A stretch of DNA of 64,000 nucleotides from Salegentibacter lacus (GCF_020164555.1 NZ_JAIQZB010000006.1:124001-188000); one strand, 5' to 3'. Shown: positions 45,555 through 55,062, numbered from the stretch's first letter. Notes: generated by a model from the sequence alone, not told the origin. Program-made: numbers and translations.

Positions 45555-47984
45555 TTAATTCTTTTTATGCTTTAATTCTTCAATCACGGACTTAAACCAT
45601 TCTGAATATTCAGGATAGGTTTCTAGAATAAGATCTTTTTTATCTGTCTTTCTAGAAATATTTTCAATTTCTAAATTAAGATTATTTTTCCATACTGCTT
45701 TGAATCCAGTTTTATCTGGAATATTTAAGTCATTTAATATCTCAACATTCACTTCGGCAAAAGAATCATTTTCAAAATCGTATTTTTTTAAATTATCCTC
45801 TACTACCTCAAGCTTTAAACAATTACCAGTCTCTGTATAAATTGATTTTAGAATGTCCTGAGGTAAAAGATCTTCAAGTTCGCTTTCTTTCTTACCCTCT
45901 TTTTTATACTGATAAACAAAAATATCTTTATTAATGTAATCCTTGTATTTACCTTCCAAGAACTTCTTTAAATCGTTCGCCGCTGAATCGTCATCAATAA
46001 TAAATATCCATTTTGTTCCTAATTTAATAGGGTTTTTAATTAAGAATTTTTTTATATCAGAGCATTTACCTCCTTGATAAAATGTAGAATTTTTTAAATT
46101 AAATGGTCTTTCTGATTCTTTTAAAAATGTTTCGTAAAAGTTTTTAAAAATTATCACGTCTCCATGACCTTCAAAAACAAAATTGACAACATTTTTTGTG
46201 TTTAGATCGTTTTCTAAATCAAAATCTAAAGCTGCAAATAAAACTTCTTCTTGCATGAAATACCCAATTCGATCTTTCTTAGAAACATTTATAGAAGTTT
46301 TCTCCTCCTTCTTAATTAAATAAATATGGCGATCATAATTTTCTTTATCAATCATAAAGATTGAATGTGTTGCATAAATAACAATATTGGATTTTTCAGA
46401 AATTTTTATTAACTCTTGTAACATATATCGAACTCCGGAGGGGTGCAAATGTGTTTCAGGTTCATCCAATAATAATATTGTATTTTTCAAAACGCCTTGA
46501 GCCGCCTCAGCTCCAACTGTCATTAAGAAGGATAAAAATGTTTGCGCGCCTTGGCTTTTTTCAGCCATATTGAAATAACTTTTACCTTTAAACTCAGGAT
46601 CAAAAAATTGAATTCGTATTTGGTGCTCTTCAAGGGTAATTTTAACGTCTTGATCGTAATCTGCCCAAACATTATCTATATGTGCATTTAAATTTTCATT
46701 CAACTGGTCATTAATTCTAGACCTTTCTCCATCATCTTCCTGAATTAATTTAATATTATGTTTAAGCTCCTTTAAACTGTCAATTTTCAAACCAACTCTA
46801 AAAACATTTAATAGAGGCCTCGAAATTTGACTTAATTTTTCTTTATTTAAAATATCATCGAAACTTGTTCGGGATTTTAAAATGAAGTCTTCACTATACT
46901 CCCAAAACACAACCTTAGGTAAAAAATCTTTTAAATCTTCCTCTAAAATTTGCGAAAAATAAAAACCTAAATTTTCAATCTCACTAGAATAAATATCTTC
47001 ATAAGGGGTATTAAGTAAATCTAATCTTTCTTTTTTTCCTTTTAGTTTAGAGATGTTCTTCCTTAATTTTTCCTGGTAAGTTTTTAAATTATTTGTGTGC
47101 TTTGTTAATAATCCTTTTTCGGATGTGGACAAGGACTGAAAAGGTTTACTTTTTAAAGTATTTTTTTGAATCTCTGAAACCTCAATATTATTTTTTAATT
47201 CATTGTTTTCTTCCTCTAAGAAAATAATTTCCTTTTCTTCTTTTTCGATAATTTTCTCAAAATCAAATTCAAGTTTTTTGTTTAAATCATTTAATTGTTT
47301 TTCTGATTTTGAAATATTATTCTCCAATTTTTCAATTTCTTGGATCAGAGTAACTCTATCTTTATCTTTATCTTGATTTTCTAATTCTAATTTCTCATTT
47401 TTATACTGAGCAATTTTATTTTTACATTCTTCGATACTTTTTTTAAGCTGGTCTAAATCTTTTTCAGATGTTTTAATCAAGGAATTAGGAATTACCAAAG
47501 CTTCCTCGAGAGGTATAAATCTGTCCTCAGCAAATAATTTTTTTTCAGTATCGAAAAATTCTTTTTTTAGAACCACGGAATCTTTCAAGTCATAATCTTG
47601 GATTCTAATTTGAAATGATCTGACTTCATTTTCAGACTCTAAATCCAATTCAATTGAATATTCAATCTTAAGTTTTAAACTTTCAAAATTACTCTTAACA
47701 AGGGTATTCGTGTCGAACCAACTTTGTAAATCTTCTTTAATCTTTTTTTCTTGCTCTCTTTTAGGAGAAAACTGAAACCTAAGTTTCGGATTAAGAGTTT
47801 TACTTATTTTAGGTACATGTTTTTTTTCTAAATGAAAGTCTTCATTTAAGATTCTAACTGCTTGGAGAATGTTAGATTTTCCAGACTCATTAATACCAAC
47901 GATACCAGTACAATTGCTAGTAATTTCAAGTTTTTCATTAACTAAACTTTTAAATGAATCGAAATAAATTTTTTCAAGAACCAT
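45555..47984 (-). CDS. OLD-like ATPase-TOPRIM nuclease, putative anti-phage effector
   Basis: 809 residues. Walker A GINESGKS is at residues 30-37. A long charged coiled coil runs over about 170-330. The ABC-type signature/Walker B region follows near 500 (LLLDEPETHLHP, then IYATHS). From about residue 605 a TOPRIM-like domain has FVFEGHGDVIIF (Glu...Asp), KWIFIIDDDSAA and a downstream ESELEDLLP. This is the layout of OLD-family (AAA_15/21 plus TOPRIM) proteins, several of which are phage-defence nucleases. No UvrD-like helicase (as in Gabija) or reverse transcriptase is adjacent. It lies just downstream of an XRE regulator. Confidence 0.88.
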   Translation of the reverse strand: MVLEKIYFDSFKSLVNEKLEITSNCTGIVGINESGKSNILQAVRILNEDFHLEKKHVPKISKTLNPKLRFQFSPKREQEKKIKEDLQSWFDTNTLVKSNFESLKLKIEYSIELDLESENEVRSFQIRIQDYDLKDSVVLKKEFFDTEKKLFAEDRFIPLEEALVIPNSLIKTSEKDLDQLKKSIEECKNKIAQYKNEKLELENQDKDKDRVTLIQEIEKLENNISKSEKQLNDLNKKLEFDFEKIIEKEEKEIIFLEEENNELKNNIEVSEIQKNTLKSKPFQSLSTSEKGLLTKHTNNLKTYQEKLRKNISKLKGKKERLDLLNTPYEDIYSSEIENLGFYFSQILEEDLKDFLPKVVFWEYSEDFILKSRTSFDDILNKEKLSQISRPLLNVFRVGLKIDSLKELKHNIKLIQEDDGERSRINDQLNENLNAHIDNVWADYDQDVKITLEEHQIRIQFFDPEFKGKSYFNMAEKSQGAQTFLSFLMTVGAEAAQGVLKNTILLLDEPETHLHPSGVRYMLQELIKISEKSNIVIYATHSIFMIDKENYDRHIYLIKKEEKTSINVSKKDRIGYFMQEEVLFAALDFDLENDLNTKNVVNFVFEGHGDVIIFKNFYETFLKESERPFNLKNSTFYQGGKCSDIKKFLIKNPIKLGTKWIFIIDDDSAANDLKKFLEGKYKDYINKDIFVYQYKKEGKKESELEDLLPQDILKSIYTETGNCLKLEVVEDNLKKYDFENDSFAEVNVEILNDLNIPDKTGFKAVWKNNLNLEIENISRKTDKKDLILETYPEYSEWFKSVIEELKHKKN

Positions 47985-48019
47985 GGGGGATGCCGAATTT
48001 GATTATTAGAATCTTTTTC

Positions 48020-48403
48020 TTACTTATTTAACAGCTTCTCCAAATAAGCCACCTTATCCTTCTCAGCCTGAACCAGGCGTTCATAAAGTTCAACTATTTT
48101 TTCAACTGGATCTATTGTACAGAAGTAATTGTTATTATTTGCGCTGTTATCTTTGAAGGTGTTATTGATAATATTGAATACCGCTTCTTCACTAAAATGA
48201 CGGATTGCTTCAGGAGAAACTTTTAAAACCTCTGAAACTTTATTAAGTGTTTCATCTTCCACTTTTTCGCTTTTTTCAAGGCTGGAAACACTTTGTTGGC
48301 TAATGCCTAATTCTTCGGCTAGAGTTTCTTGCTTCATTCCGCGTAGTTCGCGAATGCGGGCAATCTTTCGCCCTATATGGTTGGGTTTGGTAGTTGTTGT
48401 CAT
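48020..48403 (-). CDS. XRE-family helix-turn-helix regulator
   Basis: 127 residues. The HTH_3 domain at about 10-65 has GMKQETLAEELGISQQSVSSLEKSE as the recognition region. A flexible Asn-rich linker (NSANNNNYF) and a C-terminal helix (VEKIVELYERLVQAEKDKVAYLEKLL), probably a dimerising coiled coil, follow. It lies 35 bases upstream of the OLD-like gene and 149 bases from the divergent HEPN operon, well placed to control both. Confidence 0.92.
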   Translation of the reverse strand: MTTTTKPNHIGRKIARIRELRGMKQETLAEELGISQQSVSSLEKSEKVEDETLNKVSEVLKVSPEAIRHFSEEAVFNIINNTFKDNSANNNNYFCTIDPVEKIVELYERLVQAEKDKVAYLEKLLNK

Positions 48404-48552
48404 AATCTCAAAGATAAGGATTCATTTTAAAGTTTTAAGACTTTTAGTATGCGGTAAAATACAAGCCGTTGCGGGTATTTTACAAAGCCAATTGGTAGGG
48501 TACGGCCTTCTTGCTTTCTACCTTCAACAGGAAATTAAAAAACACCATTATT

Positions 48553-49434
48553 ATGAAGGTATTAACAAATATAGGAATTAATCCTACTAAAAATGTACAG
48601 GGGCAAAAGACTCTTCAACAAGTTATTAACGAGGTTCTGCCTATTCTTTTAAAGCAAGTAAGCTTAGAAGCTATTTATTGTTCTGGTTTTGAGTCCCATT
48701 TCAATACTAAAGAGAACATTTTTCAGGAAAATTATCAGTTGAAAACACGCTGGCAGTTAAACCTACTACTGATTGGAGAAAATCATCCCAATTCTACAGC
48801 TGATCTGGCAGATATAGTTTATCAGCATACCGAAGGAGAAATGAACCTTTTGTTACTTTGCTATAGCCGCAAACAAATATCCCAGGCTAATAACAGTCAC
48901 AAGCACCTTTTTGCAAAGATAATCCGGTCGGGTTGGTTGGTCTATGGCAAACCACAAGAATTAGCCCCACTAAAATTGGCCAATCTTCCCGATTTGGATT
49001 TTAAGGGAATCATCACTTACTCCGAAAACCGCCTTAACATTGCCGGGAGTTTATTAAAACAAATGCCTTTATTTTTCGATCAGCCGCTTGTGGCTGCTTA
49101 TATGCTCCGTTCGGTTGTAGAGCAATTGTGTTTAGGAATATTATATGCATTTATTCATTACCACCCGAAGCAATTTCATATTCAATACCTGTTGAAGTTG
49201 TGCAAGAGTTGTGGCGGACTTGAAGATAAAATTCCAGTCAGTTTATTTGAGCGGGAGCGATTTAAAAAACTACTAAAAACCAATGCCAGCGATCTGCGCT
49301 TTCGAAGTATGAATATTTTTACCTCCCAAGAAATCAAAGCTGCTTACGCTTATTGTGCAGAATTTTTAGATCAACTCACTCCGGATATTCATAATCAATT
49401 ACAAACTTTAAAATTAAAGGAGGATGAAAAGTAA
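48553..49434 (+). CDS. Nucleotidyltransferase-like/HEPN protein
   Basis: About 293 residues from ATG 48553. The N-terminal ~140 residues look like a degenerate MNT nucleotidyltransferase fold (EAIYCSGFESHFN, WQLNLLLIGEN, later IIRSGWLVYGKP). From about 170 a HEPN-type helical bundle follows (FFDQPLVAAYMLRSVVEQLCLGILYAFI, then LRFRSMNIFTSQEIKAAYAYC). HEPN domains include RNases of toxin and defence systems; the canonical Rx4-6H is not clear here, so activity is uncertain. First gene of an operon; the next start overlaps its stop by 11 bases. Confidence 0.72.
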   Translation: MKVLTNIGINPTKNVQGQKTLQQVINEVLPILLKQVSLEAIYCSGFESHFNTKENIFQENYQLKTRWQLNLLLIGENHPNSTADLADIVYQHTEGEMNLLLLCYSRKQISQANNSHKHLFAKIIRSGWLVYGKPQELAPLKLANLPDLDFKGIITYSENRLNIAGSLLKQMPLFFDQPLVAAYMLRSVVEQLCLGILYAFIHYHPKQFHIQYLLKLCKSCGGLEDKIPVSLFERERFKKLLKTNASDLRFRSMNIFTSQEIKAAYAYCAEFLDQLTPDIHNQLQTLKLKEDEK

Positions 49435-49846
49435 TGATCTAAATAGAATAAAACTTGAGACACTACAGGATATTGGAGCATCCAAAGATGGTCTTCAAAA
49501 AGAAAAAAATAATCGTCATACGCTAAGGCTTGCTAATATTCCTTTCGATGACCATACTAGCTACCTTCTGAAGGTAACAGCTTTGCTTGAAGTCTGTGTT
49601 TTAGCCTTAGACGGGCAGGGAGATTTTCATTCTAAAATGCTCAGTCATCACGATCTGGATACCAGTGTCAAAATGGTATTGGAGGTGGTCATTGAAATGA
49701 TGCCTCACGATGATATGTTCAAATTGAAGAAATTACTGACTGTATTAGAAGAAGATATAGACAACCGCTATTATCCAGAAAAACTGAAAGAACTAATTAT
49801 AAATTCTAACCATGAAAAAGAAAAAGATATTGAAAAAGCTAAATGA
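49424..49846 (+). CDS. Small helical protein of unknown function, paralogue of the next gene
   Basis: 140 residues, soluble and mostly helical, no known motif. The core HTSYLLKVTALLEVCVLALD...VKMVLEVVIEMMPHDDMFKLKKLLTVLEED aligns with the downstream protein, pointing to a tandem duplication. Its start overlaps the HEPN gene by 11 bases and its end overlaps the next gene by 35 bases, so the three are tightly coupled. A partner or antidote of the HEPN protein is one possible role. Confidence 0.7.
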   Translation: MKSNDLNRIKLETLQDIGASKDGLQKEKNNRHTLRLANIPFDDHTSYLLKVTALLEVCVLALDGQGDFHSKMLSHHDLDTSVKMVLEVVIEMMPHDDMFKLKKLLTVLEEDIDNRYYPEKLKELIINSNHEKEKDIEKAK

Positions 49847-50156
49847 ATTTAGAGAAAAAAACCTGGTTCACTTAACTCCAAAAACCGGGAGAAATGGTAA
49901 ATATTACGAAGGTACATATAGGGTAGAAAGTCATATGGAACTTATGTTTCTGGTTATTAACTTGATTAAAGTTTCTGCTGTGGCACTGGAAGAGAATGAA
50001 CGTCTATCAGATCAAGAAATCCCAAACCCGAAATACAATGTAATGGAAGTGCTCCGACACGTTTTACAACTCATTCCCTTAGAAGAAATTGAAATGATAG
50101 ATAAGCTTAGTGAGCTTATGGAAGAGGTAAACGTGGAAGAAAACACACTGGTTTGA
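49812..50156 (+). CDS. Small helical protein of unknown function, paralogue of the preceding gene
   Basis: 114 residues. After a very basic N-terminus (KKKKILKKLNEFREK) the core MELMFLVINLIKVSAVALEEN...VMEVLRHVLQLIPLEEIEMIDKLSELMEEV matches the previous protein in spacing of hydrophobic residues and the IP/MP-x-(E/D) turn. The start may lie a few codons later. It closes the three-gene operon; no terminator is obvious. Confidence 0.68.
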   Translation: MKKKKILKKLNEFREKNLVHLTPKTGRNGKYYEGTYRVESHMELMFLVINLIKVSAVALEENERLSDQEIPNPKYNVMEVLRHVLQLIPLEEIEMIDKLSELMEEVNVEENTLV

Positions 50157-50852
50157 AAAATTAGAAACTCCAAATATGCTATTAGTTTTAAAAAGATACT
50201 TTTTTATAAAGAATAGTAATGCAATGCAAGATGTGTGCCTGTGGGCACAATCTTGATTGCTCCCGATGGTCGCAATAAAAAAAGAGATGTTTAAGAGGTA
50301 AGTCCAGAAGAAAAAACCATCTACTTTTTTCATCTTGAGCATTTTCCTTTTGGCGACGAAAAGAAAAAATATTATAGATCAGGATGAACTGGTTTATTCC
50401 GCTATTTCTTTCTACTTCTTCCAGTGCCATCGCATTACCTTTTGATGCTTCTACATCATCTTCAAGCTATAAAATTATAGAGGAGCTATAAATAGCAAAG
50501 CGGTTTATGGGCTCCGGTTAATTTTAAAGCTTGTTTTTTTTGCATCGAAAGGTAAGGTGATGTAAGAAGTATTTAAAAGAAACTCTGAAATCCTGATCGG
50601 TAAATTTTAGTCACCGCCTAGCGGACTTGAGTCAAAAAGCTTTTTCGATATTATTCTTTCAGCCTTTAATATTCTAAGCTTTTTGGCTCGTGTCCAGGAC
50701 AATTAGTAATGAGCCTTTTTTGCTGAAAATGGAGCCTTTGCAAAGTGGAAGTAAAAGTGGTGAGTGACATTTGAACTAATTAATTTGTTGTTGGAGTATA
50801 AGCGCCACCTAATTTTTGAAAAGAGATGGTGACAATTTAAGTATCTTTACAG
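50157..50852. other. Intergenic region without a recognisable gene
   Basis: About 700 bases. Short frames on the minus strand (to about 50430) show no motif and are not called. A 10-bp inverted repeat CAAAAAGCTT / AAGCTTTTTG (50633-50642 and 50676-50685) could be a weak terminator or an old element end. The region is probably eroded sequence between two accessory modules. Confidence 0.4.
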
Positions 50853-50906
50853 GTGGATTTGATTAAATTTTGTGCCGGTTTATTTACTCTAAAGAAACAA
50901 AACATA

Positions 50907-51779
50907 TTGAAAACAATAAAATTCCATAAAACTGAATGCGGCGTTGATTTTCTGTTAAATGTACTCTCGTTTGAAGAAATCGGAGAAGATTACTTCACCG
51001 ATGAAACATTCAACACGGATTTTTTTGAAATTATGTTTTTCAAATCCGGAAGTGGTTCTATCATATTAAATCAGCAAAAAATCCCCATTAAAAAAAATAC
51101 CCTGGTTTTTATTTCCCCGTTTCAAAAAAGGAAATGGAATTTGGATAAAAATGATCTGGATTGCACGATGCTCGCATTTCAGGAAGATTTTCTCAACGAC
51201 TTTTTTGCAGATAAACTTTTTACATTTAAGTTGTTATATTTCTATCAATTGGAATTTCCGTTGATTATGGAAATTGATAATAATCAATTTGAAAAGTACT
51301 GTGAGCAACTCAATGAAATTAAATTAGAATTACTAGCCACTAGAGCAGATAGCGTTCATATTATTCGCTCATTATTGTACTATTTGTTGCAAAAAATAAA
51401 TCGCCAATATGCTGATAAAAACAATTTGTCCATTGAAAATTCAGCCAATAATTATGCTTTCGATTTTAAGAGACTGCTTGAAATTCATATCAAAGAAAAG
51501 CAACGCATAAATGATTATACAGATATTCTTCAAATAAGTAGAATTACGCTAAATAAAGCGGTAAAAGAAAAATTTAATGTAACGGCTACCGAATTATTAA
51601 AGCAACGTTTGCTGTTTGAAATTAAAAATTTGCTCATACATTCCAATAAAAGCATTCAGGGAATTGCCTACGAACTGAACTTTTCAGAACCAAACCATTT
51701 GATGCGTTTCTTTAAACAACAAACACAAAAAACCACGACCGAATTCTTATCTAATTATCAAAATGGTATCATTTCATAA
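50907..51779 (+). CDS. AraC-family transcriptional regulator
   Basis: About 290 residues from TTG 50907 (KTIKFHKTECG follows); a GTG at 50853 is the longest start and no ATG fits. The N-terminal cupin-like sensor (about 1-150) is followed by two HTH units, INDYTDILQISRITLNKAVKEKF and IQGIAYELNFSEPNHLMRFFKQQT. Ligand unknown. It lies 63 bases upstream of the hydrolase gene, in the same direction, and may control it. Confidence 0.88.
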   Translation: MKTIKFHKTECGVDFLLNVLSFEEIGEDYFTDETFNTDFFEIMFFKSGSGSIILNQQKIPIKKNTLVFISPFQKRKWNLDKNDLDCTMLAFQEDFLNDFFADKLFTFKLLYFYQLEFPLIMEIDNNQFEKYCEQLNEIKLELLATRADSVHIIRSLLYYLLQKINRQYADKNNLSIENSANNYAFDFKRLLEIHIKEKQRINDYTDILQISRITLNKAVKEKFNVTATELLKQRLLFEIKNLLIHSNKSIQGIAYELNFSEPNHLMRFFKQQTQKTTTEFLSNYQNGIIS

Positions 51780-51842
51780 AGGGTTGGTAGGCCAATGCCT
51801 TTTGTTTTTCGTGACTTTTGTATCAAATAAAAATTTAATATT

Positions 51843-52388
51843 ATGAGCAAAGCATTAATTATTATCGATATTCAAAATGATTATTTTGACGGTGGAGCAA
51901 TGGAACTTCATAATCCGGTTGAAGCTAGTGAAAATGCAAAACAGGTACTGAATAAATTCAGAAATGAGAATGAACCGGTTATCCACGTTCAGCATATTGC
52001 AGCAGCTCCGGAAATGGGATTTTTTTTACCCAATACAAAAGGAGTTGAAATTCATAACAATGTGAAACCCCAAGATTACGAAAAGTTAATTACAAAGCAT
52101 ACTCCCAATTCATTTATAGGAACGGATCTTTTAGACTATTTGAAGTCAAAAGGCATTACAGAATTGGTATTTACAGGAATGATGACCAATATGTGTATAG
52201 ATGCAACTGTTCGAGCCGCTAAAGATTGCGGTTTTAACTGTACTGTCATTGGAGACGCTTGTGCCTCAAAAGACCTTGAAATAAATGGAAGCAAAGTAAA
52301 AGCAAGTGATGTTCAAAATGCATTCTTAGCTGGATTGAATTTTTATTATGCGGAGGTTGTAAACACAAAAGAATATCTATCGGCATAA
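51843..52388 (+). CDS. Isochorismatase-like cysteine hydrolase
   Basis: 181 residues. The Asp-Lys-Cys triad is visible as IDIQNDYF, LITKHTPNSF and GMMTNMCIDATVRAA. The family hydrolyses amides or vinyl ethers such as nicotinamide-type or N-carbamoyl substrates in the cytosol; substrate not determinable. It is followed by a strong terminator shared with the convergent MATE gene. Confidence 0.92.
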   Translation: MSKALIIIDIQNDYFDGGAMELHNPVEASENAKQVLNKFRNENEPVIHVQHIAAAPEMGFFLPNTKGVEIHNNVKPQDYEKLITKHTPNSFIGTDLLDYLKSKGITELVFTGMMTNMCIDATVRAAKDCGFNCTVIGDACASKDLEINGSKVKASDVQNAFLAGLNFYYAEVVNTKEYLSA

Positions 52389-52413
52389 AAAAGTCAGTAG
52401 TTAAAAAATAGTA

Positions 52414-52452
52414 AAATAGCGGTTTAAGTTTAGGCTTGAACCGCTATTTTTT
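52414..52452. terminator. Bidirectional terminator between hydrolase and MATE genes
   Basis: AAATAGCGGTTTAAG (52414-52428) pairs with CTTGAACCGCTATTT (52435-52449) with one wobble, with T and A runs on both sides. Confidence 0.88.
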
Positions 52453-52492
52453 TATCTATCCATTAATTTTTTCTTGGGACCAACTAACTGAT

Positions 52493-53863
52493 TTATAATT
52501 TATTAAACAGCTGATTTTCGTTTTTCGAGACGGTAAACCAAATAAATATCATACAGAATGTTAGAAATTCCGATACTGGAATGGCAAACCAGAGCCCATT
52601 GTCCCCGAAAAATAAAGGAAGAATTAGAAAAGCTGGTATCACAAAAATATAGCTTCGTAAAAAAGTAAAAACCGTTGCAGGTTTAAAGCATTCTAAACTC
52701 TGTAAATATCCGATTAACGTAAGGTTTACCAAAAGAAAGAAAAAACTGAAAGAATAATAAGAAAATCCACTGGCTGCAATAGCAAACGCCTTATCACCAT
52801 GTTTAATAAAAATACTAATCACTTCCACTTTAGCAAATATTCCGATTAAAGTAGCCGCAACTCCAATTGCAACTGCAATTTTTATTGAAATATGAAATGT
52901 TTGTTTAATCCGGTTTACACTTCCAAGCCCATGATTGTAGCTTATTATAGGTAAAGACGATTGAGCAATGGCATTACCAAACATAAAAATTAGGGGCAAT
53001 AAATAGCAGGCAACGCTAAACGCCGCTACGCCATCTTCCTGCAGACGACTCATAAACATAATATTCCCTACAATCATTGTACATGCCATCGCTGTTTCTC
53101 CAATAAATGCGGAGCCACCTAATTTTATCATATAACTAGTATTTCTAATAGTAAGTCGTAAACTAGTTTTAGAAAATTTCAGTTTATAAATATGTAATGT
53201 CTTTGAAAACCAAAACATATAAATGATAATCATAAAACCTCCAATCCATTGAGAAATTGACGTGGCTATGGCCGCACCTTTTACACCCATGTCTAAATGG
53301 AAAATAAAGATGTAACTGATTATAATATTAAGAATAGAAGGGATGACATTAGCAGCCATTGCAAATTTGGGAGCACCATCAATTCGAATAATAAACATTC
53401 CCAATACAATAATCATACTCCCCATAAATGCCGGGGACACATAAACTAAATATTCAATAACATAAGGCATCAGTTTATCCGAGCTACCAAACCAAGAAGC
53501 AATGATCTCTGGAAAAAGAACCACGGGAATAGTAATAAGCACCATTAAAATAATGGAAATAACGGACGCCTGTGTAATGTTGATATTGGCCGCCTTATAA
53601 TTACCACGCGATAGATGAATTGCCACAACGATTGAAACACCACTTCCGAACATTAATGCCAGACCGGTAGTAATCAAAAAAAGTGGGGAAGCTATGTTTA
53701 CAGCTGCAAGTGCATCACTACCAACACCGTGCCCTAGAAATATTCCGTCTGCCAGATAAATTAATGCTCCAGACAGCAATCCTAATAAGGTTGGAATAAA
53801 TATTTTAGGAAACAGTTTTGATATGTCCGTTTTTCCAAAATCTATAGCATCTCTCTGTTTCAA
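52493..53863 (-). CDS. MATE-family multidrug efflux protein
   Basis: 456 residues with 12 hydrophobic segments in two six-helix halves. Typical features are PTLLGLLSGALIYLADGIFLGHGVG at the start of each-half type helix and IISYNHGLGSVNRIKQ after helix 7. It is a Na+ or H+ coupled exporter of organic cations in the inner membrane. Substrate unknown. It stands alone, upstream of a 900-base empty region. Confidence 0.92.
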   Translation of the reverse strand: MKQRDAIDFGKTDISKLFPKIFIPTLLGLLSGALIYLADGIFLGHGVGSDALAAVNIASPLFLITTGLALMFGSGVSIVVAIHLSRGNYKAANINITQASVISIILMVLITIPVVLFPEIIASWFGSSDKLMPYVIEYLVYVSPAFMGSMIIVLGMFIIRIDGAPKFAMAANVIPSILNIIISYIFIFHLDMGVKGAAIATSISQWIGGFMIIIYMFWFSKTLHIYKLKFSKTSLRLTIRNTSYMIKLGGSAFIGETAMACTMIVGNIMFMSRLQEDGVAAFSVACYLLPLIFMFGNAIAQSSLPIISYNHGLGSVNRIKQTFHISIKIAVAIGVAATLIGIFAKVEVISIFIKHGDKAFAIAASGFSYYSFSFFFLLVNLTLIGYLQSLECFKPATVFTFLRSYIFVIPAFLILPLFFGDNGLWFAIPVSEFLTFCMIFIWFTVSKNENQLFNKL

Positions 53864-54776
53864 TGAGTACTAAATTTGCGGCAAAAGCCGATGTTATTAA
53901 TAAATAGTGGCAAAATTAGCTTTAACCGGAATCAATAAAATACCAACTGAATATAGTATCCTACCATTTTGATAAGAATGGAAACTCTCTCTTTAGTAGA
54001 AAACAAACTTGTATCTAAAAAGTCATAATCTGAAATTCCTCCAAGGGGTGAATACCACTTGATAAAAATGGGGGTAAAGACTCTGCCAATTGGGGATAAA
54101 TTAGCTCAATTTGGATGGGAAAAGTTGTAATAAGCCCTACCGACAACTAATATATAAAAACAAAGATGCTCAAACCTGTCTTGAATCGTAAGTCCGTGTG
54201 TAAGCTTTCCCTGATTAGAACTGCTTGATTGTATAATTTGTCGCAAATTCGCGCCTGTTTATGCGGCTTTCCAAGCCATTTGACGCAAATTCGTACAAAA
54301 CCCAAACTTTAAAAAATTATAACTAACTAAAAATGAGTGTTTTATAAAAATGTAACGTGGCTTTGCCCGTTACCCTCTTGCTACTCAATTTTAATTCGTT
54401 TCACTTCATAAAATGGTAGCCTTTTATTACATCCAACCAAATAATTGGTTATTAGAATCGGAAAATTGGTGTGTCAACAAACTACCTAAAGTAGCGGTTC
54501 AATGGTTAAATCAGGCTTTGTGCTGGGCTGATATTGAAATGCTTTCTTGCCACCGGGTAGTAGCAAATAGTTGTAAGTAAGCCAAATAACGACCGTCAAT
54601 TAATTAAAGATATCCGATAAACTGAAGTAAACCTACTCTTTCAGAATACTTTTTCTGACTGATTTACCAATGCTTTTCCTTAAATCAGGAAAAAAATCAT
54701 CAATATATTTTTTTAGTTAGGACTCCTTACTATATTTGTAATGGCGATATTGCCAACCAATTAAAATCATTTAAAC
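53864..54776. other. Long intergenic region with one small ORF and a short inverted repeat
   Basis: 913 bases. A 55-codon frame at 54413-54580 (plus strand) begins MVAFYYIQPNNWLLESENW, Trp/Cys-rich, with no recognised family; too weak to call as a gene. GTAACG / CGTTAC (54352-54357 and 54368-54373) forms a small hairpin just before it. The rest shows no coding signal and looks like decayed sequence. Confidence 0.4.
54731..54738 (+). promoter_or_regulatory. Putative -7 box TATATTTG
   Basis: Matches TAnnTTTG and is 38 bases before the thioredoxin-like gene start. It is followed directly by the near-palindrome TGGCGATATTGCCA (54742-54755), which could be an operator for a regulator such as the nearby MarR-type protein. 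Confidence 0.55.
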
Positions 54777-55010
54777 ATGTCTAAATCAGTATTCTATCAC
54801 GCAGGTTGTCCCGTTTGTCAAAGTGCAGAGCAGGACATAATCGCACTCATCGGTAAAGAAAAAGTAGAAATTATTCACTTAGGCGAAGAGAAAAACAAAA
54901 TCCAGGAAGCAGAAAAACACGGAGTAAAATCTGTCCCTGCATTGTTAACTCCGAACGGAAATGTGCTGCATCTTAATTTTGGCGCATCTATGGCTGACGT
55001 AAAGGGCTAA
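54777..55010 (+). CDS. Small thioredoxin/glutaredoxin-like protein
   Basis: 77 residues, a minimal thioredoxin fold with the redox motif CPVC at residues 11-14 and the cis-Pro loop KSVPALL. It is cytoplasmic and likely handles small-molecule or protein disulfides. It is the first gene of a group followed by a secreted protein and a Cys-rich MarR-type regulator. Confidence 0.85.
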   Translation: MSKSVFYHAGCPVCQSAEQDIIALIGKEKVEIIHLGEEKNKIQEAEKHGVKSVPALLTPNGNVLHLNFGASMADVKG

Positions 55011-55022
55011 AAAATTTCATGC

Positions 55023-55062
55023 AATTAGTTAGAAATCTAATAAAATGGATTTCTAACTAATT
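55023..55062. repeat. Perfect 15-bp inverted repeat between two genes
   Basis: AATTAGTTAGAAATC (55023-55037) and its complement GATTTCTAACTAATT (55048-55062) with a 10-nt loop. No T-run follows, so it may be an operator, an mRNA processing hairpin or a weak terminator. Confidence 0.6.

Noticed and set aside
45555-48403. Complete Gabija or PARIS system
   Set aside because: Only one OLD-like gene is present; no UvrD-like helicase (GajB) and no separate DUF4435 AriB are adjacent.
54413-54580. Small Trp/Cys-rich ORF of 55 codons
   Set aside because: No family recognised and no clear promoter; kept only as a note in the intergenic entry.
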